Below are positions 21,558-32,462 of a stretch of DNA of 64,000 nt, in pieces. Positions within the stretch are counted from its first letter, which is position 1, and every line of letters starts with the position of its first letter. The notes beneath the pieces are model-generated. The model saw nothing but the letters and a program-made list of their open reading frames with translations. It was not told the origin of the DNA and ran no database searches. This DNA is from Dendrophyllia cribrosa (lineage: Eukaryota > Cnidaria > Anthozoa > Scleractinia > Dendrophylliidae). The position numbers and the translations under genes are program-made. The stretch spans positions 24,412,989-24,476,988 of the forward strand of contig JAJLRJ010000003.1 in assembly GCA_024195265.1 (NCBI GenBank), read 5' to 3'.

Positions 21558-21783
21558 ATTAAAGTCGAAATTTCTTGATGACCATTACAAACAACAAACT
21601 CATTAGCTAAGTAGGCAAAGATTGTCTGTTCTCTGCTTATGAGTGTTTTAACACTCAGGTTGCTGAACCTCTCTTGCTTCATTGTGGAACAGAGTCAGGT
21701 TTTCAATCTTCGAGCAGCGGAAAACGATCGTTCGTCAGTTGAGCTGTTTGCCGTGTTTACCAGAAGATTCTGAAGCTTGTAGA
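21558..21783 (-). pseudogene. hAT transposase C-terminal dimerisation domain, broken
   Basis: Minus-strand translation gives YKLQNLLVNTANSSTDERS, FSAARRLKT, a TGA stop (21697-21695), then LCSTMKQERFSNLSVKTLIS. This is the (S/T)ERSFS...LRRLKTWLRSTM...ERLSNL pattern closing hAT transposases; the stop replaces the usual Trp. The catalytic core is absent, so this is an isolated relic. Confidence 0.7.
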
Positions 21784-23303
21784 CCGTAATGTTTATTCAG
21801 CTAGTTTTAATCGTGTCTACTGGTCTGGTATTGGTCAGTTACAAACAGTTCGAACAAGTGCTAAATCTCATGTAAGAAACATTTTATATAGCTATTTATA
21901 TAATCATTGCCTGGATTTCCTATTCAGCTCTCTCAAATAGATCTTTTCTTGGAAAAGTTTGAAAATTCAGTACCTCGCGTCGGAGCAAACGAGAGACGAT
22001 CAACGAGATCGGACCAGCGACTGGATGCGTGATAAATGACACGATTTTCTAACAAAAAACTCAACGTAAATTCAGTGTTCAAGCGGGTTTTAATTTATTG
22101 TTGTGGCGGACAAAAGGTAAGAGGTTAACAAAACATCCGGCCAAACAAGGCCCGGTTCGAATGCAAATGAACAAAATCTATTGTTCTTGCTCATTTACAT
22201 TCGACAAACCTAAAAAAAAACAAAGAAACGGACCAGTTTTTAGTTATTTATCGGTTGACGCTTAATTCTTCTGGTCCACTCTGATGTAAGTAAGTAACTC
22301 GTTCATCTTCCAAGCAAGGTAAGTTCCTCGACAGACAGATATTACAAAATCTAGTTTTATTAGTGGATGGACTGCATGTATTATCATAAATACGGCCGTC
22401 GTGCGTCGTGCACGTTCTGTAGTTTTTATACAAATAAACGATTGTATACCATAAGACGATGGAAGATTCCTTCTTCCTTTTAGTCGGCATTCACCAGAAC
22501 AGTGTACGAACCGTGTTCATTAATCGAGCCAAAAATCTATCATTTGGAGGAGAAAATATTGAAACAAAATTCGCCTCAGAAATCTAAAGACCAAAAAGAC
22601 AGCAAAGGTAACAATACACTAGCTACTGTCGATTGACACATGTAACGATTCGCCATTATGCGGTCCCGGGTATTAACGACGAACCTCTCTAAGCTTCTCC
22701 AGCAAGCGACCATCTTTTCCCTGGTCCAGGGCGGTGGCCAGTACAGTGGTTTATCGATATATATTTTTTGCTTCTCGCTGTCGTGGCTTCGCCTGGTGGT
22801 GTAAATTAATTCATGTTTACCTCCTGAGGAAAAACTCGAGACTGTATGCATGTGTATGCACAGCGACTCAGCGTGTTAATACAAGTGTATTTACTCGACT
22901 CGTAAATCAACGACCAAAAAACCATATAACTATTTGTCTCCCAAACACTCATAAAGCCGAATTGGGTTTAACCATTCAACGGTTATAACCATTCAACGGT
23001 TATCAAACCTGAGAAGTTTCTCTGTTCGATGTTTGTGTTGGCGTTTTTCGGCTTTGACCGTGTACAACCACAGTAGAATTGAACTTTGTTCGAGCACCTA
23101 ACCGATAGAAATGTTTTTATTAACTTCATATTCAGTCATGGTGTATGATTGGAAAACAAACGATGTGCACGGTTGCTGTGCTTTCAACATAATTTATAGA
23201 TCCTTTGTTATCGCCATTGAAGTCTTCAAGGTTTCGTACCCAGTCCCTCGACTTGGTTTTACCTGCACTGATTTTCGTTGAAGAAAGAGCGAAAATGATT
23301 AAA
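21784..23303. other. Gene-free stretch
   Basis: No convincing exon, terminal repeat or tandem array was seen. Open frames at 22248-22490 and 22576-22851 have no family features. Confidence 0.35.
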
Positions 23304-23307
23304 TTAA

Positions 23308-25027
23308 GGTGGCTCCGTTGTTATTTCGGGCGCACTCGTCTATGACAAACTTTGTCTCATAACTTTTCCGGCTCTAAAGCGATGCTTCTAAAACTTTGCG
23401 AAAACTTACCAGCTATTATCTAGCAATAATATGATAGAATTCGATTTTAATGGGGGAAAATATATTTAGTGATAATCGGGCTTAAACGAACCCCACTTTT
23501 TTAACAAAATCGCACCATGTGAAAAATTTTGCTGTTATATTTTTGTTAAATTTCTGGAATCAGCTTACATTGACTTAATACATACCCTTACCAAGTTTCA
23601 GCAAAATCGTTGGAGCAGAAATGCGGAAGAATTAACGCCATCAAAATTTAGCCCTAAAATTCTCTTAAAAATTTAAATACTTCATGCTCTTTGACAAAAC
23701 AATCTACGAACCCAAATTTCTGGGAGAAGCCTTCCCAATGCTTGCTAAATCTGAATTATAAGCCGATTGCAAATCGTGCGAACCGTTAAAAACTATTCAC
23801 TAGTTCTGTAAATATCATAAAATGCTCCAAAACCTGCTCAAATCTCCAATGCTGCGTTTTCCGTCATTTTTCGAAAATTATCCTGCAGTTTGGTGTCAAA
23901 CAGTTAACTCCTTCCACATGAATTTCAAGGTACTGCAATACTTTTACATCGATTGTTTTTTGCTTAGAAGGGCTTGCAATTGGAGAAATAGTTGTTGGGA
24001 TTATAAGCTACTCCGCATCTGAGCTCAGGCGAAGCTGACAAGCAGTTTTCAGAGTTTTGTTTATGAATACGAAATGAGCACGTGTGGAATTTATTCTAAG
24101 AATTCGCACCTCAGTTAGGGGGGCGTACGTGATATGCGCGCGTAGTCAGCGTAGTCCCCGCATTTAAAAACATTGTACCTCATGGAAACTTCTAATGGAG
24201 CGTACATGCTCCCTCCCCTCCTGGGGTAACTAGCGCGCATATTTCGTTCGCCCCCCTTATAAAGGTGCGAATTCTTAGAATAAATTCCACACGTGCTCAT
24301 TTCGTATTCATAAACAAAACTCTGAAAACTGCTTGTCAGCTTCGCCTGAGCTCAGATGCGGAGCAGCTTATAAAAAAACAACTATTTCTCCAATTGCAAG
24401 CCCTTCTAAGCAAAAAACGATCGATGGAAAGGTATTGCAGTACCGGGAAGACCTTGAAATTCATGTGGAAGGAGTTTGAGCAGCATTGGAGATTTGAGCA
24501 GGTTTTGGAGAATTTTATAATATTTACAGAAATAGTGAATACTTTTTAACGGTTCGCACGATTTGCAATCGGCTTATAATTTAGATTTAGCAAGCATTGG
24601 GGAGGCTTCTTCCAAAAATTTGGGTTCGTAGATTGTTTTGTCAAAGAGCATGAAGTATTTAAAATTTTAAGAGAATTTTGGAGCTAAAATTTTGATGGCG
24701 TTAAATCTTCCGCATTTCTGTTCCAACGATTTTGCTGAAACTTGGTATGGGTATGTATTAAGTCAATGAAAGCTGATTCCAGAAATTTTACACAAATACA
24801 ACAGCAAAATTTTTCACATGGTGCGATTTTGTTCGAAAAGTGGGGTTCATATAAGCCCGATTATCACTAAATATATTTTCCCCCATTAAAATCGAATTCT
24901 ATCATATTATTGCTAGATAATAGCTGTAAGTTTCCGCAAAGTTTTAGAAGCATCGCTTTACAGCCGGAAAAGTTATGAGACAAAGTTTGAAATAGACGAG
25001 TGCGCCCGAAATAACAACGGAGCCACC
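23308..25027. mobile_element. 1.72-kb foldback element, about 780-bp arms, TTAA-flanked
   Basis: Ends GGTGGCTCCGTTGTTATTTC and its inverse lie between TTAA at 23304-23307 and 25028-25031. The arms (about 23308-24112 and 24262-25027) are diverged inverted copies; both contain TTGGTAAGGGTATG- or TTGGTATGGGTATG-like and TTTTCACATGGTGCGATTTTG segments. The loop is about 150 bp. No transposase. A smaller element with the same GGTGGCT start lies at 38004-38797. Confidence 0.85.
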
Positions 25028-25529
25028 TTAACAGTTTTGTCGCCAAGCAAGCTGAGGCCGAGAGCTATTTTTCTCAAATGTTCAATGAATTTTTTGGTAT
25101 TTCATACGTAAGTTGTCACTTTTATCGGTTTATCTTCGCTCATTATGCATTTTTTCCCTCGATCGATCGTTTATAAAACGGTCATTTTTATCTCATGCAT
25201 TCTGCCTAACGTCACTGCCGGAAACCTTCAAAAGAGATTCACAATATATACATGTATGTATATATAACTAGTTAAGAAGACCGAAAATGGACAACTTTTG
25301 GTATAAAAGGTATAAAATTTTATTTAAAAACGTTTCGGTCTCTCTACTTAAATACGGTTACAACAATGACTTATCGTTAAACTACTGATAAATTACGTAA
25401 CAAAATAAAAGCAAAATTACAACAATAATACAACTAGTAGTAATTGGAAATTAGGGGAGTGCGTTCGACAGGGTGGGGTGATGGTACGAGGGGGTGAGGA
25501 AGTGGAAGGTGGAGGTGAGGGCCAATAGG

Positions 25530-25585
25530 CGGTGGTGGTGGTGGTGGTGGGAGGTGGGGGGGGGGGGGGGGAGGGGGGGGGGCTG
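25530..25585 (+). repeat. GGT and poly-G low-complexity tract
   Basis: (GGT)n runs into about 16 consecutive G and further G-runs, with quadruplex-forming potential. The frame through it (25494-25697) is spurious. Confidence 0.9.
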
Positions 25586-25639
25586 GTCAAGGAGTGGTAG
25601 TTATTATATCGTTATCATATTCTCTGGATATTTTCAGTT

Positions 25640-25760
25640 TAGAACTATAAAATCCAAGTCTTGTTTTGTTTACATAAAATCATTTTTCAACCTATGAAAT
25701 TAATGAACAAACACAAAAATGGACAACAAAATCTTTTTTTGGATTAAAAAAATTATTTAA
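25640..25760. repeat. Third, partial copy of the dispersed repeat found at 41440 and 58690
   Basis: AAAATCCAAGTCTTGTTTTG, TTTACATAAAATC and TTTTCAACCTATG are shared with 41660-41780 (inverted) and 59140-59240. It is non-coding. Confidence 0.6.
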
Positions 25761-25849
25761 ATATTCGTTAGTAAATAACCTGATTTGCCAATAGCAGTTA
25801 ACGTAAAATTTGGCGTCTACAAAGGTCCATCTCTCAGTCACAGTCTTCC

Positions 25850-25992
25850 ATCTTGTGTACCCATATGCCCAGTCACTGTCTCAGCTCAATCAATTATCAG
25901 ATGGCTTCCATGAAAGACAGCAGCTTCCTCTTGCACTTGCATGGGCAATAACAATTCACAAAAGTTAAGGACTTACCTAAGGCATGGGTAGA
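25850..25992 (+). pseudogene. PIF1-like helicase fragment (motif VI-proximal), broken
   Basis: One frame reads SDGFHERQQLPLALAWAITI then HKS, a TAA at 25966-25968, then GLT. This is the QLPLxLAWAxTIHKSQGxTL block of PIF1 helicases, with the expected Gln codon CAA changed to TAA. Such genes occur as host helicases and in Helitrons; no Helitron ends were found. Confidence 0.5.
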
Positions 25993-26233
25993 TAACCTGA
26001 GAAAGGAAGAAGATAAGAGCAAAAAAACTTGAAGTGAGAGAAAATTAAACTAAGAGTAAATTACCTGTAACTCATGTTTGTCATACTTACCTAATTGACA
26101 AATTATATTATTGCAAGTCTTATGACAACTATTAATCGGGGGAAGCACATACATTCCCCTAGCTGTAAAACCATGTCTAAACACTTTGGTTGGATTATAA
26201 CAGAACTAATGATGGTGTTCAGTGTTATGAAAT

Positions 26234-26419
26234 CTATTGTGCTAATGCCATTCGGTCTAGTCTGTCTTCCTCAGTCAGTCGATACCGCAAAGTATTTGAT
26301 GATTTTAAACTTGTTAACCGCTCATAGGTCATTGGCTCAATAACATATGATGATAATGTTTTATTCCTGCTAAGAGCTACATATGAGACTCCTGGAGTTT
26401 TATATTGGTCGAGTCTCAC
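26234..26419 (-). pseudogene. PIF1-like helicase C-terminal fragment, opposite strand
   Basis: The minus frame gives YKTPGVSYVALSRNKTLSS, YVIEPMTYERLTSL and YRLTEEDRLDRMALAQ then stop. This is the C-terminal GxxYVALSR block and tail of cnidarian PIF1-like proteins, which normally follows HKSQG directly. Its opposite orientation to the 25850 fragment implies an inversion or two separate fragments. Confidence 0.6.
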
Positions 26420-26989
26420 AAGTCTGAGCGCAGAGCGAAGTTGAATCTTCTAAGAAAAGCAGCTGAATTGACACATCACAACTCGCTTTCGTAGCCGGGA
26501 CGAATCGCAGCGTGTTTCCTAGAAAACACACCACTGCACAGTTTTCTGATGAGTAGCTTCAGTCATATTTTCAAGGGAAAGTTCGAATAAATCTACAAAA
26601 CTTCACTTACCTTGGGGAAAACTGCGAAAAACATCAAAGGCAGAAGAAAGCACGAAAAAAAAAAAAAACAGAAAAACATGGTCGTCGTCGAAAGCAATTT
26701 CACTGCACTTGTAAATACCAGTTCCCGGCGGCCGACATGAGATCGAGACCATCTGTGCCAGCTAGCCAGCCAGCCAGCCAGTCCAAGATGGCGTCCAAAC
26801 CCTGAAATCATATGGCATCGCGATCGATACCCGCGGAAAAAAGGACTGAAATAGTATGCGTTCTCCTTTGTCGAACGCAATAATAGAAGTGATAACGAGA
26901 CTAAAACAAAGGAAAACAATAAGTGCCACAAATATACTAATGAACTACGGTAAACTAACAATAGAAAGTATAATTACTAAGAAAAACAA

Positions 26990-27225
26990 TAAAAAATAAA
27001 TGGTAAAAGTTATGTAATTGCCCCAGCGTAATAAGTTTCCCATTCAGGGCCCTGAATAATCATACAGGCCAACGTCCCTGTGCGGGGTCCTTAAACAATG
27101 AGTAATAAATTCCGCACTCAGAGCCTATGAGTGACGAGGCCAGCACAAAAATAACAAATTACCTGAACGAGGCTCTTGAACGATAAGGCAATTACAAAAG
27201 ACGATAAAAAATATAAACATTAATG
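26990..27225 (-). other. Probable 3' non-coding part of the adjoining PLE fragment
   Basis: Between the GIY-YIG fragment's stop (27226) and 26990 the sequence has no open frame. It is assigned to the PLE only by position. Confidence 0.3.
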
Positions 27226-27711
27226 TTAAAAGTCTACTATAAGAAAATCGCAACCTAGTGATAAAAATCCCCTAAATTTAAGTGTATGAATACGATTTTT
27301 TGAATGAAATTCCTGTCTTTTATTCAGTAGCCCAAAAGGCGAGAGGGAAAATAGCTGCGCACTCCAGTACGCTTTTTTCGTGACAAGTAATTTTTCTGTG
27401 TCTTGAGTTGTGTTTGTACGAATTTGGTCTATGCATTGAAAAGTGGAATCTGATAGAATGTGTGGTGTTCTGTTGAAGTGTATGGCGACCTCGCAGGTTT
27501 TCTTGTTTGTTTTCATAGTAGATTTGTGGTTCCTAAATCTAACTTTAAATTCAGTAGTGGTAGATCCAACATACTGGAGATTGCATTTCTTGCAATGAAC
27601 CAAATAAATTACATTATTGGAGTTGCACGAAAGTCTTTGTCGAACACTATATGTTTTGCCAGTTTGAGTACTGTTCATACATTTTCTTCTCTCACTCCCT
27701 CCTTCTACTCA
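27226..27711 (-). pseudogene. PLE C-terminal GIY-YIG endonuclease fragment
   Basis: The minus frame contains SCNSNNVIYLVHCKKCNLQY, VGSTTTEFKVRFRNHKS, TCEVAIHFNRTPHILSDSTF and LLNKRQEFHSKNRIH. This is the NVIYLxxCxxC-xYVGST...RxxxHK GIY-YIG signature of another PLE family. RT is missing; the fragment is about 160 residues. It is distinct from the copies at 8907 and 12373. Confidence 0.75.
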
Positions 27712-29504
27712 TAACGAAAAACGAACGAATTTGGCAAAAGCAAAATATGTTTACCATCTCGCTTCGTCATGTGCCGTGATCCCAATGCGGCCTTGCGGAA
27801 TCATGCTTTTTTGCGTTTGAATTGAACGGAATGTTACTCTCCGAAAAATTATAGTTTCTTTGTTTTAGAAAACCTCACAAGGTGAAAATTAAGCATGCTA
27901 TTGACATGTCCCTCGGAGATATGTGATATATTCCCCTCGTGGCGTTCCCTCGGGCTACGCCCTCAGGTACGCCACGAGGGGAAAGTCTAGTATTGGGACG
28001 GGCAGCTCTTGGCTTTTGTGTTATGCGAACGCTCGGTAAAGTTGTCCCGGGTGGGCGGGTGACCCTCCTACCCGGGACAACTTTTTTCCATATAAACAGG
28101 CCCTAAGTCGATAGTCAAGTCAAGTTTTATTTGAACTTAATTCAGCAAAATATCGTCTTAGAGCCTGGTAAAATACTATGTTCACTTTTTGCTAATTTTT
28201 GCGAAATTATTCGTGCTCTTCTTAAAAACATGTTTTTGTATCTCATGAGTATTGAAAGCGCGCATTGCTGTAGTGTTTTTTATTTGCAAAGCGTGAGAAT
28301 AAGACTACAACCTTTTTCTCAACATAGAATGTTTTACCCCAAGTCGGCTTGAAATAAGCTTTCAAATACAATAGCTAAAATTTTGAAGTCGCCCGTGACT
28401 CCAGAATCATAAGCCAAAACACAGAGAGCTCGTTCCTTGTGGAATTCTAAGTTGCGCGCCCACGTGCTTTTAGCTGCAAGGCTGTCCTGTCATTGGTAAA
28501 GTGCGCTCCCAAGTAAGGGGTAGACGTTACTTTCAAGTGCACGTGGATTTATTTGTTTTACGCTTATCACCAGGGCAACAAAGAAACCAAAAAGTGCGGT
28601 CATTAAAACTTTCACACTCCAACTACGCGAGCTACACTTGGGTGATTCCGCACAAACCAACAGCACGTGCCATTTAAAAAGACGTTTTTGATAAAAAAAA
28701 GAAGGGAAATATAGAGCTTATAGATAACGAACGACTGCAAATTATTAAACTTTTTAATTACATTCAGCTAATATTAATTTTAACCTCTGATACATTTTAC
28801 AAGGAGATTTAAACGTGTAAATAGATCAGATGAGTGTTTCTATTGAAACGTAAGTTAGACGTAGAAAACGCTCTCAGAAAGGAGTTCCAATACAAGTACG
28901 TACCAAGTGCACTTCAAGTGCACTTAAGAGCCTTAGTGAGAACCGGCCTAATGTTTCAAAAGTTGTCCTGGAAGAAATATGAAGACGCCAAAAATTCCAG
29001 GAGGTTTTTAAAAGCATTCTGTTTACGCCATACATCTTCAAATTTTAATGCAATAGATCGCTGTAAAATTACAGACAATCTGGAAAATCGTATAACGAAG
29101 AGAAAAATCATTTCCAGCTTGAAATCTGTTTCTTCGACATAATTGAAACGTCCCAAAATCTCAACATCTTTAACGAGCGATTTCTAACCTTGAATTCCCA
29201 CAAAAGCCTTGCATGTCCGCCATGTAAGTCCCCAATACCCATGATGCAACATTTTGCTCGAAAGGATTTATTGTTTGGGACAACTGCGTAGGATATAGTT
29301 GTATCAGAAAACGTTATCCGAGTTCAGTTTTTACATGTTAACCTTATTTTGAATATATCTGTTTCGATTAGGAGAAATGCAAGCTGTTGTTCCTGTGACC
29401 ATTCTTTCTCTTCTGACATAATAAAAGCAGGCGAGGTATCCCGTGGCTAGAGATACTCTCCAGACAAGACAAAAGTACGCAATATAACACCTGAAGCTGA
29501 TGAT
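27712..29504. other. Upstream region of the zinc-finger gene; small palindromes only
   Basis: A 15-bp perfect inverted repeat TTCCCCTCGTGGCGT lies at about 27932-27982, and a hairpin AAGTTGTCCCGGGT ... ACCCGGGACAACTT at about 28038-28084. An unrecognised frame lies at 28834-29142. A splice-acceptor-like TTTCGATTAG precedes 29373 and may end a 5' UTR intron. Confidence 0.4.
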
Positions 29505-31136
29505 ATGGAGCTATCCACAGACATCAGTATGGACGCTCAATGCAGCTTTGTTGCTCCCCAAAAGACGCAACAACGAAGATACCAATGTAGCCAGTGTGAC
29601 AAGTGTTTTGAAACCTCAAAATTACTTCGCAAACACTTTCTCTCCCATACGACGAACGAGTTTCCGTACAAGTGCGGAATTTGTGGTGAAGGCTTTATGG
29701 ACTTGTTAGCCAGAAAAGATCACTATGAAGAACACAAAGCTGAGAGACAGATCAAATGTTCTGATTGCGGGCGAAGTTTCATTGATATAACAATGCTTCA
29801 AAGTCATCGCTGCCGTGGCTTCAGTGATAAACCAAAGCCATTTAATTGTAATCATTGTGAAAAAGGTTTCCGCACAAAAACTCAACTTGAAAGTCACTTG
29901 CCGATACATTCCCGTGTGAAACAGTTCATTTGCGACCTTTGTGACAAGCAGTATTCACAAAGGTCCGCACTGGACAGACACAAAAAGGTCCATAATACCA
30001 AAGCAAGCGAACATGTTTATAAAAGCTGTCACTGCAAAGTTTGTGGTAAAATGTTCTGTAATGAATCTACCCTTAGGATCCATCTAAGAGTTCACACTGG
30101 GGAGAAACCGTACAAGTGTAAACACTGTGGAAAATGCTTTGCGCAATCTTCAACACTTGCTGGACATCTACGAACCCATGCTGACCATCAAGACAGACCT
30201 TTCAAATGCAGCGCTTGTGGAAAATCCTTTGCACGCGTGGCAGACTTTCACATACATCAACGAATTCACACTGGTGAGAAACCGTATAAATGTAATCAAT
30301 GTGAAAAGCGTTTTCGACTGACTTCTTCCCTTACTAAGCACAGGCTGGTCCACCTTTCCAAGGAAGAAAGAGAGACCGCGGCTTTGGCAGGAAAGCTCAA
30401 GCTTTGGAAGTGTAGCTACTGCGATAAAACATTTACACTGAACTCGCATTTTCGAAGACATGAACGTATTCACAGTACGAACACGGTTGAGGAGCCCTGC
30501 AAAAATTACAAATGTATGGATTGTGGAAAGTGTTATTCCAGAAAGGCAGATCTGATATTGCACCGAGAAATGCAAAGTGAACACGAATGTTGGATTTGTA
30601 GCAAGGAGTTATCTAGCTATCACAGTTTGAAACTTCACATATGTGAACATACTGGAGAAAGTACAAATGTCTGTGCTGTGTGTGGAAAGGAGTTTGAAAG
30701 TAGCTCCTCCCTTAAGAAACACAAAATGGTCCACATTCCTGATATGAGCATTGGTGATGCGCAGAGAGTAAAGGTCTTCAAGTGTTGGCACTGTGATAAG
30801 ACATTTTCTTGTAATTCGGGCCGTGTAAGGCACGAGAGGACCTACCATCAGCAAAAAGAGTCGTTCCGGTGTAAGGAATGTGGCAAGTGCTTTTCTGACA
30901 AGAATGAAGTTACACAACACCACCAAGTTCACTTTGATGAAACACACGAATGTTGGATTTGCACGCAGAAGTTTTCTAGCTATCATGACATGAGACTACA
31001 CATATGTGAACATACTGGAGAAAAACCACATTCGTGTCCTGTGTGCCGTGAAAATGAATGCATCGAATTGGAGAAGTTAAAACAGCGTCTGTGCTTACAG
31101 GAAAGCAATTCAATGCCAAGTGGAAAGCAACAATGA
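29505..31136 (+). CDS. C2H2 zinc-finger protein, 16 fingers, single coding exon
   Basis: A 543-residue open frame starts at ATG 29505, the first Met of the frame (MELSTDISMD). From about residue 26 to 500 it is a run of 16 C2H2-type fingers, with most gaps irregular and TGEKP linkers in only three places (for example VHTGEKPYKC). Finger 3 closes with Cys instead of the second His (LQSHRC), and finger 11 has a widened His spacing. A 17th CxxC start (HSCPVC) has no His pair. There is no KRAB, BTB, SCAN or SET domain. The family binds DNA, sometimes RNA; a nuclear regulator is likely, the target unknown. Paired fingers ECWICxxxxSSYHxxxLHIC near residues 360 and 480 are near-duplicates, pointing to internal duplication. 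Confidence 0.9.
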   Translation: MELSTDISMDAQCSFVAPQKTQQRRYQCSQCDKCFETSKLLRKHFLSHTTNEFPYKCGICGEGFMDLLARKDHYEEHKAERQIKCSDCGRSFIDITMLQSHRCRGFSDKPKPFNCNHCEKGFRTKTQLESHLPIHSRVKQFICDLCDKQYSQRSALDRHKKVHNTKASEHVYKSCHCKVCGKMFCNESTLRIHLRVHTGEKPYKCKHCGKCFAQSSTLAGHLRTHADHQDRPFKCSACGKSFARVADFHIHQRIHTGEKPYKCNQCEKRFRLTSSLTKHRLVHLSKEERETAALAGKLKLWKCSYCDKTFTLNSHFRRHERIHSTNTVEEPCKNYKCMDCGKCYSRKADLILHREMQSEHECWICSKELSSYHSLKLHICEHTGESTNVCAVCGKEFESSSSLKKHKMVHIPDMSIGDAQRVKVFKCWHCDKTFSCNSGRVRHERTYHQQKESFRCKECGKCFSDKNEVTQHHQVHFDETHECWICTQKFSSYHDMRLHICEHTGEKPHSCPVCRENECIELEKLKQRLCLQESNSMPSGKQQ

Positions 31137-31138
31137 AA

Positions 31139-31342
31139 TACCGTAATGATTCGATTTAGCACCCGGGGCGCTTATTCGCTTTTGGTAGCTCAACGGAGGG
31201 CGTTTTTGATAAAAACATGCGAGCATATGCATGGAAAAGCATTTTAATGAACAATAACATAAAATGTATAATTCGCATTGGGATGCTTGTTAGAATGGGG
31301 GCGCTTTTTGGAAGGAGGGCGCAAAATCGAATCATTGCGGTA
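31139..31342. mobile_element. MITE abutting the zinc-finger stop codon
   Basis: TACCGTAATGATTCGATTT at the left and AAATCGAATCATTGCGGTA at the right are inverted copies; TA is at both edges. The 204-bp element starts two bases after the TGA at 31134-31136, so it must supply the start of the 3' UTR in this allele. Confidence 0.85.
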
Positions 31343-32177
31343 CGCAGTTTTTATAGAATTTCCATTTCCGTTGGTACCCGTAATCGAAGTGACGTCAGAA
31401 CGTAGTAATCTACTTAAAATTTTCAGTGTAGATTGAGTACAAAAATAATATTACGTTCCACTGTAAGTAATTTGTTTTTATTCAAAAGTTTTTATTGATT
31501 TTCTGCAAATTACAGCCAACAGTTACATACACACGCAATCGAGCGAAAAGAAACACATTTGCGATCACAGCCACTCACACGCACCATACGAACCACACCA
31601 CACCACCCGCACACAATCACATACACTACAAGGCTACAATGATAGCGAAGGATATGACCTAAATTAGTTGCGACCATTAGTTACCTGTACATGTAATTGA
31701 CCTTATTAATAAAACATGAATTAACTTTTCACATTTCTTAAAGTACAAATTGAAGTAGCTTGTCTCTTTTCCCAGCGATATGGAGCTCAAACGACAAACA
31801 ATTTTTTATGCATTTTTCCCGTCCACACTCTTTAGATTTCCCGCTTTCAACAGACTAATTTTGAGAGTGCGAGCATCTCGATTTCGGCACGAGATAACTA
31901 AAGCGATCAACAACCTCCATTCGACATCAAGATAAAGTCGGAAAGTAATCATAAAAGATACAAAAGATTTACCACGGAAAATAAAAGTAAACCTTACTAC
32001 ATCTACCATTTATCATGGCAAGAAAACTCTCGCTGACTTGCTAGTTTCTTTCCATTAAATGCACCTTGAACCCTAACTTTTTAGCGGTCTTTGAGTCTAG
32101 GCCAATGAGATCGCTAGTTGTAACAATGAAAAAAATTGACATTCCATCGTGCATTGCCGTTAGCACTTTCCTTCTTA
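31343..32177. other. Gene-free stretch
   Basis: It contains CA/AC-rich sequence at about 31530-31620 and nothing with coding or repeat structure that I recognise. Confidence 0.35.
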
Positions 32178-32402
32178 AGCCTGGTTTCCATATAATCGCA
32201 ACGATCGCAGCGATCGTTACGATCGACGATCGCTGCGATTCTTGCGACCCTTGCGATCATATGGAAACCAAAACGTTGCGATCGTTGCGATCTTGCGATT
32301 GCGATCGCAGAGATAGTTTTGGTTTCCATATGATCGCAAGGGTCGCAAGAATCGCAGCGATCGTCGATCGTAACGATCGCTGCGATTATATGGAAACCAG
32401 GC
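32178..32402. mobile_element. Self-similar palindrome built of GCGATCG motifs
   Basis: The whole 225 bp folds on itself, from CCTGGTTTCCATATAATCG to its inverse at the right end. Each half is also bounded by GGTTTCCATAT and its inverse, with the interior made of GCGATCGT/ACGATCGC variants. Both strands therefore give nearly the same chance frame. It is probably a MITE with nested duplication. Confidence 0.8.
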
Positions 32403-32462
32403 TTTATGCGGATCATTACTTAAAGTCGAGTGTAATAGAATAGAATAAAATAGAATAGAATA

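Noticed and set aside
25494..25697. Gly/Trp-rich protein
   Set aside because: It is translated from GGT and poly-G low-complexity sequence.
26593..26961. Hydrophobic minus-strand frame resembling a membrane protein
   Set aside because: Hydrophobicity comes from AT-rich antisense sequence; there are no splice sites, family features or start context.
28834..29142. 102-residue frame upstream of the zinc-finger gene
   Set aside because: No family resemblance, no signal or domain, and the antisense frame is equally open; not supported as a gene.
32066..32443. Overlapping frames on both strands with DRCDSCDPCD-like repeats
   Set aside because: They are produced by the GCGATCG palindrome and are the same on both strands.
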